Shown: positions 47,301 through 60,157, counted from the first letter of the stretch. The stretch: 64,000 nt of DNA from Platerodrilus igneus (GCA_036346225.1 JARFIW010001345.1:717645-781644), one strand, 5' to 3'. The notes: generated from the letters alone by a model not told the origin. Translations and numbers: made by a program.

Positions 47301-47499
47301 TTTTCTGGTTCTCTAACTTACCTACTTGCTCCATATTTTTGACATTCTACCCTCCGATTCGCTAAATGTTCACGAATCTTTTTTATACTTATTATCACTT
47401 CCCCAAAGTAGTCCTCTCCCGGAGATTCGGATTGGGGCTATTTTACCTCCGAAATTTTTTATATCTGGGGATGCCATCATTATTAATAACAATTTCTGT

Positions 47500-47783
47500 A
47501 CGCAGTGTACGTAGGAGGTAATGTGGTGGTTATACGTTGACTTCCACATTGCAATAGTGTGTCTTAGAATGCCATACCAACCCGAATGGTCTCTGCCACT
47601 CTAAGTACCAAAAAAGCGGCTGTCCTCTTTCAGGAACCTGTCTTAGTCTGGCTCCTCACTAAAGACCTCACTAATTTGGTTAAACTTATAGTTAGGCTCT
47701 TTAGCTCACTGAAACACGCAAGCCATTCTACCCGCTATTGTATTTTAGAACTTCTTCAAGGTGCAGGTCCGTTCAGAATGGGT
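47500..47783 (-). other. RTE copy 1 5' UTR
   Basis: Conserved with 13200-13490 and 63250-63531. All three stop matching at the same outer boundary, defining the element's 5' end. Confidence 0.75.
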
Positions 47784-47792
47784 CGGATAACT
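47784..47792. repeat. Target duplication of RTE copy 1, right
   Basis: cggataact, identical to 43247-43255. Confidence 0.85.
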
Positions 47793-48349
47793 ATACTTGA
47801 ATACATTTATGATGTGTTTTTTCTTTTAGATACAAGCATACTTGGCCAATTAGCGATAAAAATTCGTTTATTTGTTGCTTGTACTTCTTAAATTCTGTGA
47901 TGCTCATGTTTTGATAGTATAGGTTAGGTAAATGTTTTGCAGTATTGTTATTGTTTGTGCTTAGTTCAAACTAGTAGGTGAGAAAGAATGTGTACACAAA
48001 GCTCCATCTACCCATCAACTTGTGTGACAGAAAGAAATTACCATTTAGTCGCCGATTCGACCATTCATTGTCTATTGAGACCGGATGCAAATGGGTAGGG
48101 ACTCAACTACTTTTGTTGGGCAGAAGGTTCAAATATCTTTTCTGGTGGGTGTAAGTGAAAGTGTTAAAGTTTTAATACCCCTAAAGGATTTGCATTTGCT
48201 TTTATGGAACTTATCTCTAGACTCTTTAAACTAGCTGGTGCAGTATTTACCGTTACATCTCTTTTGTAGAGTAAGATTTAATTTAGGTAACTTGCATCAA
48301 TTTAGCACGTAACAACTGCCGCCTACTCAAGCCCACTAGTAGATCAAGG
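47793..48349. other. Unassigned sequence
   Basis: Nothing recognised. Confidence 0.4.
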
Positions 48350-49500
48350 AAACCTTGGTCGAAAAGCCAGTTCAGGAGTCCTTTGTTTCAATTGAGCCGT
48401 GGCCATTATATTTTCTGTATTATTTATCGTTTCAGGCATTGCAAAATCCGCATCTGTGAAGAAGTTTGGTATAACGGCCCAAATTCCTGAAGCGCTAAAG
48501 GAATTTACAGCAATTGTTTTACTACTGCAGCAATAAACGTCTGTACAACCAATCTAACAGTCTGAAATTGGGTAGCCATTCGTCCTGGGTGCGCTTGCAG
48601 CCATTTCTTCACTTGATTACTGTAGTAGGTGATGGAGGGCTTCATAAAACTAACATCCAGGGACCGAAGACGGTGTGTGCAGTATGATCAAATCAATAAA
48701 TTCAACACTTTTAACATGAGTAGCGGGTCAATCAAGCAACAACATTACCGAGTTTCTTTTTTTTTCGCGAGACCATTCTATAAACCTTTTTAACAATTAG
48801 ACGAAAAAAGACTTGGATTCCATACAGGTTCACGACATTCTTTCCAAGAACCTTCTATCGGTTTTACAGCTAGTAATTCAGGCTTTATTCGCTTTTGCGG
48901 AAATATGAACAGCAGCACTGAAGAAAACAATCGTCGTAATCAATTTGCCTCTTTCTGCAAATATTAGAGTTCCAACCTAGCGTTTAACAGTTAGGCTAAA
49001 ATTTTGGAATGACTTTTGGGAATTGTCGTTACGCCAGCTTCGTCAACGTTGTAAGTGCGCTGCAGAGTAATCTTATATTTAGCAATGGATTCTTCAAGTA
49101 GATTAAAAATGTTACCAACTGCAATTTTGTTAAAACTCCCATGGCACTAGTCGCTGACTTTGTTTTCGGTTTTCTAAAAATAATATGCGGATCTTTTTTT
49201 TAGAAAAAAACCAGCTCCTGCCATTTTATCTATGTGCTCGAAGTTCAGTAGCCATTAGACCGTAAATTCGAGCCTCCAATGATTTTATATATTTTACTAA
49301 TTCAGTCTCATGCTGATCGAATACGGTCATGTAATGGTTTAATTTCTTTGTTATGGTCGTTTTATCGGGATTGCCTTTGTACTTTAAGGCGTACTGTGCA
49401 AGCGTGGTTTGTGCAGCATTGTATTCCTGCTTTGTTTTTTGCATCCCATTTCCACGGATTCAGATATAAGAAGGCGGTCTTCTTCATTGAATGCTTTTCT
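48350..49500 (-). pseudogene. pogo/jerky-type transposase remnant, second locus
   Basis: On the minus strand the N-terminal HTH region reads MQKTKQEYNAAQTTLAQYALKYKGNPDKTT and is followed by ETELVKYIKSLEARIYGLMATEL (49444-49226). After an internal deletion come KYKITLQRTYNVDEAGVTTIPKSHSKIL (about 49100-49010; NVDE bears the first catalytic Asp), then LRRLFSSVLLFIFPQKRIKPELL and CREPVWNPSLF (about 48950-48800). The later Asp blocks are not recognisable. Frames are broken throughout. It preserves different parts of the transposase from the remnant at 16850-17519. Confidence 0.72.
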
Positions 49501-52500
49501 GTTTAATGTTTATACGTCCAAACTAAAGAAAGTGCGCTTATGAACAAAAAACTATATAATGAATATGGGACATTGAGAGGCACCTATTAAATGTTGCCCA
49601 ATTTGCCCCTGTCGACTAGCCTGCTTTGCCACACATTAGGTAACTAAACAAACATTACCGTGACTCTTACCTTTTATTCGGTCGAGCTAACTAAAACACA
49701 CTCCATATCCGCTGTGACTCTGCGGTAGTGATGTTAGGCGTCAAGTTATTGTGGGGCGTCAAGTTATGACATTCCGTAACAATAATAATACTACTGCTTT
49801 TATTTTACATTCGACATACAGTGAGTAGTTACATTTCAAGTGTCCACAAGCTAATCAAGAGCCGTTGGGCGTGGGTCTCTCGGAGTTAGAGTGTTAATGG
49901 AAACAATATATTACTGGGCGCCAGGGTGATTACCCCCTTGAAACGCAACTAAACCGTTGGCTTTCAAGCACCCAATTAAACCAACTAATGTCTTGTTATG
50001 TTTACTCGTGTAAAACTTCTTTCGATTTATTTATAACTCGCATACGAATAAATTATAGGAACACATCAGTCCTGCACCAGAATTTTATATATTATCAATA
50101 ATTAAATAGTTCAATGCATCTATGTGCAAGTTCAGAATCCCAAAATGTGGTCATACAACCCGCTCATATTTCAAGCAAAATATATTATAAGAACACAATA
50201 CTTTAGGAATTACCTGTTCACTAAAGACTGAAGACAGAACGGTCTGACTTTCCGTTTCTGGAGTTTGCCTGAGAAGCAAAAAAAAATTACAACAAAATAA
50301 TATATCGTAAGTTTCCAGTACGTGCACAATGGATAACTAATATTTGCAACGTTCGTATATCCTCGACTCAGCAATTAATTAATATTTGACTTCAGTCACA
50401 AGGCTTACAAATATTTTAATAATTAATTTGATTTTAATTTAATGCACCAGGAAAATATAATTATGCAAGTTCGACTATTGTCGTTTAATGGTTTATGTTT
50501 CACCCTTGTATATCTTAATGACAGTACCATAGGTTTAATACTGCCTTCTAAACCGCCTCCAGAACCGTACTCTATATCTCCTCGGTGTTGATCCTCCACC
50601 TGATATAATTAAACCACACCTATGATCAAGAATGTAAGATAGAAAAATCCTTCGTATAACAACCCTATTGAGGAACCCTAAAATAAACTTTGAACACACT
50701 TTAAATCTCCCAGTTTAACTCACCGTGCTGCCACGGGTTAAAAAAGAAATTTATAAATAATTCTGAATCAGTACGTAACCAGTTTTCTTCAATTTTCTTA
50801 CTACTCAACTATCTCGAAACAATCTCCCACAGACAATGAATCTGTAACTACTTCTTCGACACCTGTCGACCAGAGTTACTATAAGTGCAACACTGCTTAC
50901 AACCACCTCCAGAAATAATTTATTCTAGTTACCAAAATCCCGAGTACTTCGGATAAAGTATACACTTCTATAAATGTATTTTAGGCACCAGCCAACTTTT
51001 TGCGTAAACTAGAATTTGCGTAGTCTTTTGCAGACCCAATTGCTGTTTTCCTCAGCTCACCACAAAATAAAAATTTTATATTAAGAAGATATCACATCTG
51101 TGTGTAAGGTTAACACATTTATTCTTATCACCACATGAACAACTTTTACGATATCCTATTCCACTATTAATTACAAAATGGACCAAGTACGAAAATGCAA
51201 TACTTGATACGGCTTTGTACAACCAAAGATAGTAGAAAACAATGTTCTAAAAAATTCTACAGACCTGTCGAATATAACAATAACAAAATAGTGGCTCAAG
51301 CCACGCTAACGGACATTAAGTATGTACAAATTTTGTAACGTCACGAAGTGGCCGTTACACCGCAGGAAAGTTGTTGAAATTGAGATACAAATACTTTACA
51401 CGTAGCGTTAGTGCGAATTTTTACTCAATAAGTTTTCAGCTACATTTTGAAACAACAAATCCCGGCGATCTAGCGCGTTTACCTCTCACGCAGGTCAATT
51501 GGCAACTAGAAACCGAAGAGCACCGAAAAATAAAATAGAAGATCATTTTATCGTTGTATATAAGTTATGACACAATTAGGAAAACATGCCTACAGGATTA
51601 CAACATGTCTTAAACAGATCTTCAATATTGAAGTTTACCAAAAGATAACGATAAAAAATGTAGCTGACACCAATTATTGCAAGTAGATCATAGCAACATG
51701 TTCTCTGTGATAAAAGCAAAGACAAACGCTTCGTTTAAGATTTTATCAAAGCAAGTCACGTCGAGGGCTAAATTAGCTTCGATAACTAAGAAGCTACACA
51801 TCATTGTATAAATCAACAATATATATGCAAATTATATGCACAATATGATCTAAAAGACTGTTCAGAAAGCGGGCACTGACTACCTCACATTTATCTAGAT
51901 ACAGTATCTAATATTTCCTCAGCTGCAGTGGAAAGTACAAACACTCACTAGCGAAATTGTACGTTTATGAAATCCGTAACTGAAACATTTAAAAACACGC
52001 CTCAAAACAAGATTTAGAATAATAGTTGCTATAGGAGCATAAATCGTATCTTCCTTTTGTAGCTATGTTTAAAGTTATATAAGCTATCTTTGTGCTAAAC
52101 TTTTCAACCCGATTCTACGGGCTCGAATTTCACATCTGAAAGTTTTCCGTTTACAAGTACATAGGTTTGATGTTTAATAATTGAGTTAGTAATATACGTT
52201 ATTTTACTATAACTTTACAACCACAAGCTCGCGAAGTTTGTAAGCATTACCGTTAGAGTCATGTAGTCTTGAATTTGATTTCCTAAAGTTTAATGAATGC
52301 GAATTAGAAAATTGATGTACTTCACTCACAATGATTTTGCTGAAACAATTGCGTGTCGACCTAAACTAGTCTTGTTCTGTGAAATTGACAGCATGAGTTG
52401 TGTTTTCAAAAGCGAAAACTCCAATAAAAAGATATTGAAAAATGAACAAGTTTTAAAAATCAAATACAACTGTAATACAACTAAATGCAGTAGAGAAAAT

Positions 52501-54141
52501 TATAATATTCAGCAATGATTGGTGAATCTTTTACTGTCAACTGTCGTTTTTATACATTTATTATCGATGTTAAAGTAAAGTACGGAAGGCGATAGGACGG
52601 CTACTTTTGAATTTGGCCTAAGTGACTTAAGGGAAACATAATAGTTATATAAAAACATGATGCGGAAAATTTCAACCTACCATAAATATGCACTGTTCTT
52701 GTTTGATTAACTAGGATTTTAATAATATTAACTCCTCCTTAGTTAAGCTGCAAAATACGGGTACTGCTACTTTCGAAGTTAAAGTTGTACTTTTCTTAAG
52801 TCTTGGTTTAACAATTTTAACATAAATTACTTTGGAAATCAATGCTTAAAAATAAAATTATCAAGAATGATTGCTTGATCCAGAAAACTGAAATTTTTAC
52901 AGAATCTTCAAGATTTATATTTTGGAAATTTGCTGCCATTAATTTTACATTTACTATCTTCTCACTAACGATTTCTTGTAACTGAAGTGGGCGGTGATTT
53001 ACTTGCATTTCTTTAAACGTTGTATTGAATTTAGGTATTGATAGATAAATTCTAGGTGTATGGTGTTTTCAGGGAAGAAAGTGTTTGCATTCAGTTTCAT
53101 AGGACATTTTCCTGTTGATACAACACTAGGTGTTTTGATTTTTAAGAGTCCTTTATCACACTGTGATTGTATAATGATGGGTTTTGCTGGGTTCACTGGA
53201 ATGCCTTCAGCGTTTATTTGTGTTATTGTGTAATGTACTTTTTACCTAGCATACATTTACTCGAATTTCTATATAAACTCTTTGTTAATATGATATTACT
53301 TTATATTTCATTTAGTCTTTTTAAAATTGTCTTTAAATTTCAAAGTCCTTATTTGAATTTGCACTGTTTCGCAGTGTAAATCTGCCTATAATTAAGTTTA
53401 CAAGTGTTCTTGTTATTAAAATGAATTGTTGGAAGGGCATGCGTGATTTCTAATGCACGAGCGAGGAATTTCCCAATTGGTGGTTCGTGATAATTTATAA
53501 TGTTAGTATGTAGTCAGGTATGCTTTTTCTGATTTGCGAATTAAAAGCTGTAGGCTATTTAGAACATATTAGAATGTCTCTAATGCCATCAGCTTGTCAA
53601 TTTCGTGTTGATATTGAATCCAGTTAGGATTGGTGGCATATTGTTACGTTATAAATTTTCGCAACGACATTCCTATTAATTTCGATTTCATTACCTACCT
53701 TTTACGACGCCTCTGATTTGTTAGTTGCGTTATTAATAGCCTTTTATTTAAAATTAATTCGTAAAATTCATATGGTTAACGAAAATCCGTGATTGTAGTA
53801 TCCTTCTACAACGCTAATCGAGTGGAATTCTGATTCTGTTATCTTCAGTGTAATAATTGAATGTTGGTTTCAAGTAAAGCGACCTGATTTTAATACTTTG
53901 CGTTTAAAAAGATCCAGTTAACTTGTATAGACGTATTGTTGTCTGCTCTAAATTTTTAGTATTTGGGCTAACTTGGGTTTCGTTTGGGAAGAATGTTTGG
54001 TGAATATGGATTTAAGAAATTATTCTTCTCATATTCCGTGCAAGGGTTTTGTAATTGAAGCGAAGTTGTTGTCTTATCGTTCGGCGATCTTAAGAGCATA
54101 GATTGTTTTGTTCTGAATTAATAACCCGATTTATATCGGGT
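49501..54141. other. Long tract without recognised features
   Basis: About 4.6 kb. A short direct repeat, ggcgtcaagttat, occurs at about 49738 and 49755. Small frames around 52297-53379 match nothing. No gene supported. Confidence 0.4.
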
Positions 54142-54238
54142 TGTTTGGTCCCGATTGATTGGTCCTGATTGTTTGGTCCTGATTGTTTGATCCTGATTGT
54201 TTGGTCCTGATTGTTTGATCCCGATTGTTTGTACCGAA
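54142..54238 (+). repeat. 14-bp minisatellite gtttggtcctgatt
   Basis: Six to seven units differing by single substitutions (gtttgatcctgatt, gtttgatcccgatt), fading into the flank at both ends. Confidence 0.9.
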
Positions 54239-54950
54239 TGTTTGTTTCGGCGTTGTTACTGGTTATTCCTTTGTGCCTTCATCTTGTTCATATGGTTGTA
54301 TTGTTATTGGTACAGTGTCCAGTGACGACTTATTGAGGACACGCATCCAGGCGAGATTCCTGTGTACGGACCCACCTGTCAGTTTAGGAGCCGTATATCG
54401 TAAAGAATCGGACATCTGGTAAGAAACTCATTTTTTTTTTGTTTGGCATTGCTATTAGTGTTTGGACAATTGCTATGAGCGACTAATTCCAACCTTGGTT
54501 TAATCGGGTTAATAAATTTAAAGTATATACAAGAGAAAGTTGTGAACTTGAGCCAACTGGTTTGAATTTCTCTTATCAAAATATAACTGCAAGTTGTGTG
54601 AAACGTTATTATATAAACATTGAGGTTAAAGGTATACCAAGCTCATGATATTTTTATATTTAATTAGTAGGTTGATTTGACCGTTAATGTTTATGTTGGT
54701 AAAACTACTGGAATTATTTAACCCTTATGATAGCGAATTCAGATAAAAATAGAATCAATATTATTCTTGATTTAATAGTAATGTGGATTAAATTTATGTT
54801 TTGCATTGTTTATTTTTCCTAGTGCTATTATGTATAAATGTTAAGATATGTAGATTGGAGTATCTTCTCGCAATTGAAGGACTTTCTAAGTTTGTTCCGA
54901 AGGAGCCTAGCTGCGTATTAGTTTAAACTTAGGTGGCGCCATATTTAAGG
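54239..54950. other. GC-richer island then AT-rich sequence
   Basis: 54239-54420 is less AT-rich and ends in a donor-like ctg|gtaagaaac. A similar island starts after an acceptor-like attgcag at 55757, on the far side of the MITE. No continuous frame joins them, so a non-coding or untranslated exon pair is possible but unproven. Confidence 0.3.
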
Positions 54951-54958
54951 GTTATTAT
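54951..54958. repeat. 8-bp target duplication, left
   Basis: gttattat, repeated at 55733-55740. Low complexity but exactly adjacent to both inverted termini. Confidence 0.6.
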
Positions 54959-54974
54959 TAGGGCTGGGTCGGCG

Positions 54975-55200
54975 TATCGATATATCGATACGTATCGATA
55001 CGACCCCCGTATCGACCCCCCCGATACAGCAAAAAATAAATATCGATATATCGATACTCGATATGTATCGATACGTATCGATATGTATCGATACGTATCG
55101 ATATGTCTCGATACGCATCGATACGTATCGATACGCATCGATACGTATCGAAACGTATCGATACGTATCGATATAGAATATGTATCGATATTCGATACGC
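54975..55200. repeat. 10-bp satellite array 1
   Basis: Tandem cgatacgtat/cgatatgtat/cgatacgcat units. Confidence 0.93.
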
Positions 55201-55374
55201 AAAATCCCGTATCGCCCACCCCTATATACATACTTATGTCACAAATATTAAACTTGAAACTTTAATTATTTTGATAACACACAATCTTAAGTGAAAGATC
55301 GAATTGTCAGTAAATACATTATTTTAAAACGATCTTGTGATTTTATTCCCAAAGAAAAAAGTAGAAAAATTTAT

Positions 55375-55705
55375 AGATGCGTATCGATTCGTACCGATAG
55401 GTATCTCTACGTCTCGATATTTATACTTAATCTACACATCTAAACGTTCCGTTACGAATCACTATATATATCTATACGTACCGCTACGTATCTATACGTA
55501 TAGATATGCATCGATACGAGTCGATACGTATCGATACACACCGATACGCATCGATACATATCGATACGCATCGATACGTATCGATACGCATCGATACGTA
55601 TCGATACGTATCGATACGTATCGATACGTATCGATACGTATCGATATATATCGATATTCGATATATCGATACATATCGATATAGAATATGTATCGATATT
55701 CGATA
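55375..55705. repeat. 10-bp satellite array 2
   Basis: Same unit; most homogeneous in the middle (about 55580-55645), degrading leftwards. Confidence 0.93.
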
Positions 55706-55732
55706 CGCAAAATCCCGTATCGCCCACCCCTA

Positions 55733-55740
55733 GTTATTAT
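55733..55740. repeat. 8-bp target duplication, right
   Basis: gttattat, identical to 54951-54958. Confidence 0.6.
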
Positions 55741-58700
55741 TATTATCGAATTGCAGGTTACCATCTCGGCAGGGGAGCGAATTGGAGTGAACCCACCCCA
55801 TCGTCGTGACTGCGTTAGCTGTGGATTATGCTGCCTGGCTCCTGCTGCTTCATCGGCATATTTGTCTTGTCCTGTGTTGTACCGTTTTAAAGCAGCTTAT
55901 GTTGCTACAAATTCCTGTGGTAACAATGTTTATAGCATTTCGGTAGAAGGAGTTTTCTTACCTTTGAGTTTAACATGGCTACAATGTGCATTTTCAAATT
56001 GACGATCCATATGATTGCTTGATTTCTGTAAGTATATTTTATACCAATGCTTATGTGTATTAATTTTAAGCGCAAACAAGTCTTAACTTTAATCGATGGA
56101 ACAAAATAATTGTTCGAATGTTAATTTAGAAAAGCTTATCGTATTGATTGTAATTTTTCGTAAGTTGTTGGATGATTAAATGGCCTGGTTATTTTAAATC
56201 AACACCTGGACGTGGTGCCGACGTGATCATATGTTTTGTGAAGAACGTTTCGCTGTACAGTTATTCTTGGTCTCTGACCAACTATTGTATGTTTAAACAA
56301 AATGATTATACAAGAATATATTAATTTTTCATTACATTATTAAGGTGCATTACGTTCCTTTCTTGTTGTCCCTAGACAAAACTTAAAGCAATTAGTATAT
56401 ATTGGTGAGGTGTCTCAGGTTTTATGAAACCAAAGTTATGGTTAAGGCTAAAAAGGCGAAGCAGTATTTGTTTTCTGGTCTCGTAGAAAATTCAATTTAT
56501 GATATTTAATTATTTTGATTTATAGAACACAAACGGTATTCTTAACATTCAGCTTAATTATATGTATCTTTATTTCAGAATTAATTCGATAGCACTTTTG
56601 TTTATCCACATTGTATTTCCATCCATGAGACATCCTGGTCGTTTGTTCTCTCTAGTGCTTTGAGGTTATGCGTTTCCGTATGGTTTCTATTGTAGCTTGC
56701 CTATCGCTAAATACAGTAGCGCTTGTTTCCTTAATTAAAAGTAACAAAACAAACCCATGTCCGTTTCCATGCTCACCGCTTGAAGTAATTTCCAAGTTAG
56801 TCGCACGTTGAACTCTGGGACATTATTTTTGAAGATCCCACGTCCACCGCAATTTTACCATCTAAGAATTTAATCGGAGTACTTTGGCATGTATTTCTTT
56901 AAGTTCTTATTAAATATGCGATGCATGGTTGATGTTTGTGCAGATTATATTGCTGACAATAGTAAAAGGTTTCTATCTCTGGACATTCCTCAGTAGTGGT
57001 CACGTAATATTCGTTGTCAATTAACTAGTAAGGCTGTTCAGGATTTATCATTGGATTGGAAGAAAGTATTGGATATACTTGAATGTATTTAAATTGTGGG
57101 GATATCATTAAAGTATAAATTTTAACTAATATCAAGTTATCACGAATTAATACTTGTGTAAAAAATAAAAACTTAAATACGCTAAAATTGTGTACGAACG
57201 GTAATTGATCACTATTGTATATTTTATTTAATTTAGAAATAACTCCATTTAGTTGATTCGGTTCGATTTGAAACGTTTTCAAAAAAAAAAACTCATTATT
57301 ATTATACAGTTGTTTATTGAATAAACACATGTAGGGTTTGATAATTTGCACTGTATCACGCTTCAACATTATCAGCCATAGTTCTTGCAACCATACCTCT
57401 CTTGTGGTTGGTTCGCCGAGGCAATTATCTAACTAATTTAGTGGTTTTCAGTTACCGTAGCAAGCAGAATGGCATTTTCATTCCTGAAGCACGACATTCG
57501 TGTTGCCTTGAATTAGTGGAAGATGGGAATGTATATCCTATATAAAATTTAATTTTCTATTCTAACCAATTGTTCGTATAAAATAAGTACAAAACAATGA
57601 ATAAGATAATTAAGAATAACGTAATCATGAATTTACATTATTAAAGTTTTATATAAATAAATAATTAACTAAACAATGGGTTTATTTACGTGAGCTTCAT
57701 GCAATTCGTGGCAATTACGGTTGTTATTTTGTATAGCAGCAACCATCTGTTTTCAATTTGGAAATTATAGAGAAGCGTAAGATTATTTTGTTCTGTTACT
57801 TTGTATTGTTGTAAAGCAGGCCATCAATTACAAGACTTAAGATCTTAAGTCTTTTTCTAACGAGGTTCACCTTAAATCCCTTATGTTGATGGCACAGGCA
57901 CATCGCAACTTTGTTTCCGGTTTGATAGAAAGTTTGTAAGTCAAATTTGTTACCTGTTATTTATTTGTCGGATTGGAAACATCTGCTTGATGTTTAGTAA
58001 TCACAAGAAGTTATTGATTGGACACGTGTGCTCAAGGATCTTATAAATATTGTTATTACACATTTGTTTAGAATCTTCTAGAACCCAAACACTCCTAGAA
58101 ACTATGTTAAATGAACGAACTTTTACTAAATGTTTCTGAAGAGTAACTATATCACACCTAGTAACTTTTGATTTCTTATGTTGCTAATTTGGTTCTGAAT
58201 TGTAAACATTAGAATATATTCCTATGGATGTTGTAGGCAATTTTTATATTAGTTAGGTATACTTTTACACAAGAACGTATCTCCGTAAATTAAATTCGAA
58301 GTAATTGTTCCAAAAATTCACATGTGAACTTGTAAAGAAAGCAAATCTAAGTTTTATATTTGAATTGCTGTGAATTCGATTAATAACTTAAAAACCTAAG
58401 ATTTGATCATGGTTTAAAGATGATTACTAAGTATTTTGTCCTTAACCAAGAAATGTTGTAAAAGATAACTTTTGTTTATTACACTAAACTTTCAACATAT
58501 CAGGTTTATAGAATTTAGTCTTCGTAATTGTTGGTTTAACATAGAGCGAAACTAGAATTAAAATAGTTTAGTAATATTAAAAAGTAATTATTTAAAACAT
58601 TAAACAATAAGATTTCCTTATGTACATATAATTAGACATGTTTACTATTTTGGCCTTTTTATTGTTCACTGGTGAAAATTTTTTATCAGTTAATATATGT

Positions 58701-59291
58701 TTCTTATGGGAGTACACATCTTTTATTGTGGTGATGTGGATGAGTGGTTGTGGTATAAACAATCGCCGGATTTTCAAGATCCAGATGAAAGGAGCGTATT
58801 TCAGTATTTATAGAGTATTGTCAAAATCCTGAATTCAAGAACAAACAGTAAAATCTTGAAACCCTCAGAGGTTTAAGTAAATGTTCCTAGTTATTTAATT
58901 ATTACTTTAAGGCCGAAACTGGGGTCTCCTGTTGTATTTCACTAAATTACTTCTATTTCGAGCATACACAGTTCGTAGTCAATCTTTCTGTTAATAGGCA
59001 TACTTATGTTAAGGTTCCCACATCATCTTTAGGATCATAACATCTAGTGTTTATACAGGTGTCAGGTGTAGAGGAACCTAACTCTTATTTTTTTACATCT
59101 TAGTTTTACAGTGAATCGCCCTGCTCATCGCTGTAAAGCTGAAGTGAAATCCAGAGCTACTAGTTGCACTTTTCAAATTTGCCTAGGGCATTTGTAGTGG
59201 GACATTTTGTTTCATTGGCGCTTCACAATCTTAGCCGCGGGTAAAAATGTTTGAAATTATTGAAATGTAAAAAATATTAAGACGTATAAAT
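55741..59291. other. Tract without recognised features
   Basis: The first 260 bp (to about 56002) are GC-richer, with an open frame containing a Cys-rich stretch (DCVSCGLCCLAP) that I do not recognise. The rest is AT-rich with no supported gene. Confidence 0.35.
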
Positions 59292-59300
59292 GACACTCCT
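59292..59300. repeat. Target duplication of RTE copy 2, left
   Basis: gacactcct against gacagtcct at 63532-63540 (8 of 9 match). Confidence 0.7.
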
Positions 59301-59599
59301 ATCATCATCATTAGGTCTTCAGTCCTGGAACTGGTTTGACGCGTACCCCCATTGTTTCTTATTCTGTGCTAACCTACACATTTCCCTGAAGTTTCTACAG
59401 TTAGCATCTTACACTATCTGTGTGCAACAGTCCGATTTAGGTCCACCTCTTTTTCCCTATCTCTGCTTGTAATATATCCCGTACTATACAACAAAAATGC
59501 TTTAGAACGTATCTCACCCTCTATTTCTCTTATTTTTGGTTTTCCTCAGATATATTTATTCCCCTACTATTTCTATAACCTCTTCGTTATTAACTTTGT

Positions 59600-59846
59600 C
59601 TGTCCATGCAATCATCCTCATACATCTGAATCACAACATTTCAAAAGGCTTCAAATGTATTTCTGTTTGCTTTTCCTACTATCTCTATTTCGTAAAAGTA
59701 CTGTGCTGTGCTCCACACATATGCATTCAATAATCGTCTCCTTGTTTCTATGTTAGTTACATAGCCGCTGCTCTTACTTGTTAGATGCAGTTTGGTTCCC
59801 CTTCTATTGTTTAGAAATACATACTCTATTTCCCCGATATTCAGTG
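59600..59846 (-). pseudogene. Duplicated RT C-terminal segment in RTE copy 2
   Basis: Reads NIETRRRLLNAYVWSTAQYFYEIEIVGKANRNTFEAF on the minus strand (about 59757-59641; one run of this segment), corresponding to the main-body segment LLKTYVWNLALYICETWTVEE at 60760-60690. Confidence 0.7.
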
Positions 59847-59854
59847 GTATATGA

Positions 59855-60157
59855 GGGGGGGAGGCAGCTCCGTGACGTAGTAGTATGTGTGTGACTACTA
59901 CGACCAAGGTCTCGGGTTCGAATTCCGAGACGGTCCGCTTGAAAAATGTTAGGCGAGCATTTTTCACAAAAATACGTCCTCGTTTGGATGAGAGATAAAA
60001 TGGAGGTCCCGTGTGTGAGTGTTGTCACGCACGTTAAAGATCCCTACCTTGCTTGGAACAGCAAGGGTTCGGAAAATTCAACATTTTTCAGGTAAAAAAA
60101 CTCGCTTCCTGGCCAATGTAATATTTTCGGGTGGAGTATTGGAAAATCACATGAAGG
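59855..60157 (+). mobile_element. tRNA-derived SINE, copy 2 (complete head)
   Basis: About 303 bp. The head has an A-box-like gacgtagtagta (about 59873), and the B box ggttcgaattc (59915-59925) sits in a ctcgg/ccgag T-arm. The body shares gcttgaaaaatgttaggcga and cacgcacgttaaagatccct with copy 1. The 30-nt hairpin is at 60113-60142. Near-duplications gtatatga (59847-59854) and gtatataa (60158-60165) flank it. Antisense to the RTE. Confidence 0.83.

Larger units (their letters stand above)
43256..47783 (-). mobile_element. RTE-type LINE with embedded SINE, copy 1 (4,528 bp)
   Basis: Complete from a 5' end (47783) to a taatgatgatg-type 3' tail (43256) and flanked by a perfect 9-bp duplication. 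Order on the minus strand: 5' UTR, APE endonuclease, RT, RT C-terminus, then a duplicated C-terminal/3' region carrying a SINE. The proteins resemble the family often mis-annotated as craniofacial development protein 2-like. It shares its composite build with 59301-63531. One extra module of about 310 bp (44103-44412) is present here but not in copy 2. All ORFs are broken. Confidence 0.85.
54959..55732. mobile_element. hAT-like MITE built from TATCGATA arrays (774 bp)
   Basis: Termini tagggctggg and (inverted) taggggtggg, fitting the hAT YARNG rule, with an 8-bp duplication as in hAT elements. The interior is two arrays of a 10-bp unit, roughly cgatacgtat, so tatcgata recurs dozens of times. 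A full internal copy of the right end occurs at about 55169-55224, so the structure is unit 1 (54959-55224), a 145-bp spacer, then unit 2 ending 55732. The inner boundary does not share the duplication. ORFs across it read as endless Arg/Tyr/Ile/Asp repeats and are not genes. Confidence 0.75.

Noticed and set aside
54929..55765. Several overlapping ORFs rich in Arg, Tyr, Ile, Ser and Asp on both strands
   Set aside because: They are frame translations of a 10-bp satellite, open in all frames by arithmetic; not proteins.
59873..59930. Functional tRNA gene
   Set aside because: An A-box-like and B box are present, but no acceptor stem closes; the sequence continues into a SINE body shared with 43828-44094.
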